Of a stretch of DNA of 64,000 nt, positions 63,063 to 64,000 are shown piece after piece; positions within the stretch are counted from its first letter, which is position 1, and each line of letters begins with the position of its first letter. The notes beneath the pieces were generated by a model. That model had not been told where the DNA came from. It worked only from the letters and a program-made list of their open reading frames with translations, and did no database searches. The DNA is from Terriglobia bacterium. GTDB lineage: Bacteria; Acidobacteriota; Terriglobia; Terriglobales; Acidobacteriaceae. Where the stretch lies: positions 1-64,000 of the forward strand of contig JAIQFP010000013.1 of NCBI GenBank assembly GCA_020073165.1, read 5' to 3'. A program made the position numbers and the translations under genes.

Positions 63063-64000
63063 CTAAGGGTTCGAGGGCTGTCTGGGAGCGAAGTATCCCT
63101 TCCGGCATTGCACGTTCAGCCCACGCTTGTGCGGCAGGATCTCAATCGGGTGGAAGCTTCCATCCAACCTGAAGCCCGCGGGGTGATAGCCAAGGGCATA
63201 CTGGCTGCGCAGGGCTTCTTCAACGTTCTTGAATGCCGCTTTCAGGTCCGCCTTCTCGTGGGCCGGCAGGATATGGCCACCGCTAGGGTTGGTCAGCAGA
63301 TCCAGGACGGCGTCGCCCTTGGGATAACGCTCCAACGGACTGTTCGTGCTGAGAGCGTACATGACCGCTTCGGCACGGACCGTCGCGTTTTCTGCGTCTG
63401 TCATGATCCCTTTGCTTGCCGTGTCCATACCATCGGTGATGAGGATGATCGCGCGCCGTGTGACCCGGGATTCGGTGCCGCTGCGCAGTTTGTCCGCGGC
63501 GAAAACAATGGCATCGTACAGCGCCGTGTCTCCCCCCGAAGCTAGCGTGTGGATCGACTTTGCGAGCTCATCTACATCCCCGGTCGTGTCTTGCACCAGG
63601 TTGACCTTGCCGTTGAATCCCACCACAAAGGCCTCGTCCACTTCGGGCCGCAGGATCCTTTTCAAGAACATGCCGGCCGCCTGCTTCTCATACTCGAAGC
63701 GCCCCCGGATTGAGTCGCTGAGATCGATGAGCAGAGCCACGCGCAGGGGCAGATTGCTCTGCTGCTGAAAGTAGCCGATTCGCTGCGGCGGTTGATGGTT
63801 GTCCATTAACTTCAAATCGCCGGCAGTTAGATTACTGATGAAGTGGCCCTTGGAGTTGGTTACGGTGAACACCAGATTCACTTCATCCACCCGCTTGGAG
63901 ATGGTTAGGCCAGTTTCCTGAACGTCGTTGAGATCTTCGGGAGAAACAAACCGTTGAGAAGGGCCTTGTGCCAGGGCCACCGCAGACAAACCGGCCAGCG
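63063..64000 (-). CDS. Exported VWA-domain protein of the Acidobacteria-specific type (5' end cut)
   Basis: The gene is cut by the right edge: the frame stays open to base 64000 and its visible start is inside a signal peptide (LAGLSAVALAQG). About 312 residues remain. They contain DEVNLVFTVTNSKGHFISNL, the MIDAS in VALLIDLSDSIRGRF, SGGDTALYDAIVFAADKL and AIILITDGMDTA, ending with VQCRKGYFAPRQPSNP. The layout equals that of the protein at 25620. A TTG at 63989 is not a plausible start. Convergent with the kinase relic. Confidence 0.85.
   Translation of the reverse strand, partial: LAGLSAVALAQGPSQRFVSPEDLNDVQETGLTISKRVDEVNLVFTVTNSKGHFISNLTAGDLKLMDNHQPPQRIGYFQQQSNLPLRVALLIDLSDSIRGRFEYEKQAAGMFLKRILRPEVDEAFVVGFNGKVNLVQDTTGDVDELAKSIHTLASGGDTALYDAIVFAADKLRSGTESRVTRRAIILITDGMDTASKGIMTDAENATVRAEAVMYALSTNSPLERYPKGDAVLDLLTNPSGGHILPAHEKADLKAAFKNVEEALRSQYALGYHPAGFRLDGSFHPIEILPHKRGLNVQCRKGYFAPRQPSNP

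Overview
The window looks like a piece of a chromosome from a soil-type Acidobacteriota (Terriglobia/Koribacter-like). The basis is two secreted VWA proteins of the Acidobacteria-specific type, a very large TonB-dependent transporter with an N-terminal carboxypeptidase-regulatory-like domain, a subtilase with WGDSA repeats, many short GC-rich palindromic repeats, high GC coding sequence and a recO-glyQ-glyS-ppdK block. No 16S gene is present, so the assignment is by gene content only.

Region 1 (1-8137) is the end of an integrative and conjugative element, or its relic. A tyrosine integrase ends 7 bases before the CCA end of a tRNA-Glu gene, the classic arrangement of an element inserted at a tRNA 3' end. 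Behind it lie a small excisionase-like helix-turn-helix gene, a DUF262/HNH GmrSD-type defence gene and a minus-strand type IV secretion operon (virB2, virB3, virB4, virB9, start of virB10) that runs off the left edge. virB4 has lost its Walker B segment together with the reading frame. A 46-base repeat containing a 23-base palindrome lies inverted upstream of both the virB operon and the excisionase/integrase unit, and may be a shared operator-promoter.

Region 2 (8313-21600) is core metabolism and information processing: pyruvate phosphate dikinase, both glycyl-tRNA synthetase subunits (glyQ carries an in-frame palindromic repeat), recO, a 7Fe-type ferredoxin, an aconitase-family enzyme with its swivel domain first, a DUF1684 protein, an inositol-monophosphatase-family enzyme and a divergent Hfq.

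Region 3 (21661-34646) holds the TonB-dependent transporter, a VWA protein, a fused MoaD-MoaE molybdopterin synthase, a STAS protein, Lon protease (with a HAIR-like HspR operator over its ribosome binding site), prephenate dehydratase, two GNAT acetyltransferases, an exported RidA protein and a 47-codon remnant of a MocR-type aminotransferase.

Region 4 (34680-45129) looks like an envelope/surface-glycan modification cluster: a GT2 glycosyltransferase, a methyltransferase and a translationally coupled operon of three paralogous five-helix membrane hydrolases of the sulfatase/alkaline-phosphatase fold followed by a GT-C membrane glycosyltransferase. All three hydrolases have S-x-P-S-H where sulfatases have C/S-x-P-S-R.

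Region 5 (45200-64000) contains tRNA-Cys, tRNA-Gly and a selenocysteine tRNA (selC), tryptophan 2,3-dioxygenase, an ABC ATPase, a receiver-only response regulator, a PhzF protein, a 1-Cys peroxiredoxin, several exported proteins, a PpiC-type foldase, a sulfatase-TPR fusion, an OmpA-type coiled-coil protein, a membrane HD-GYP/GAF/GGDEF protein, the WGDSA-repeat subtilase, a doubly damaged serine/threonine kinase and a second VWA protein cut by the right edge.
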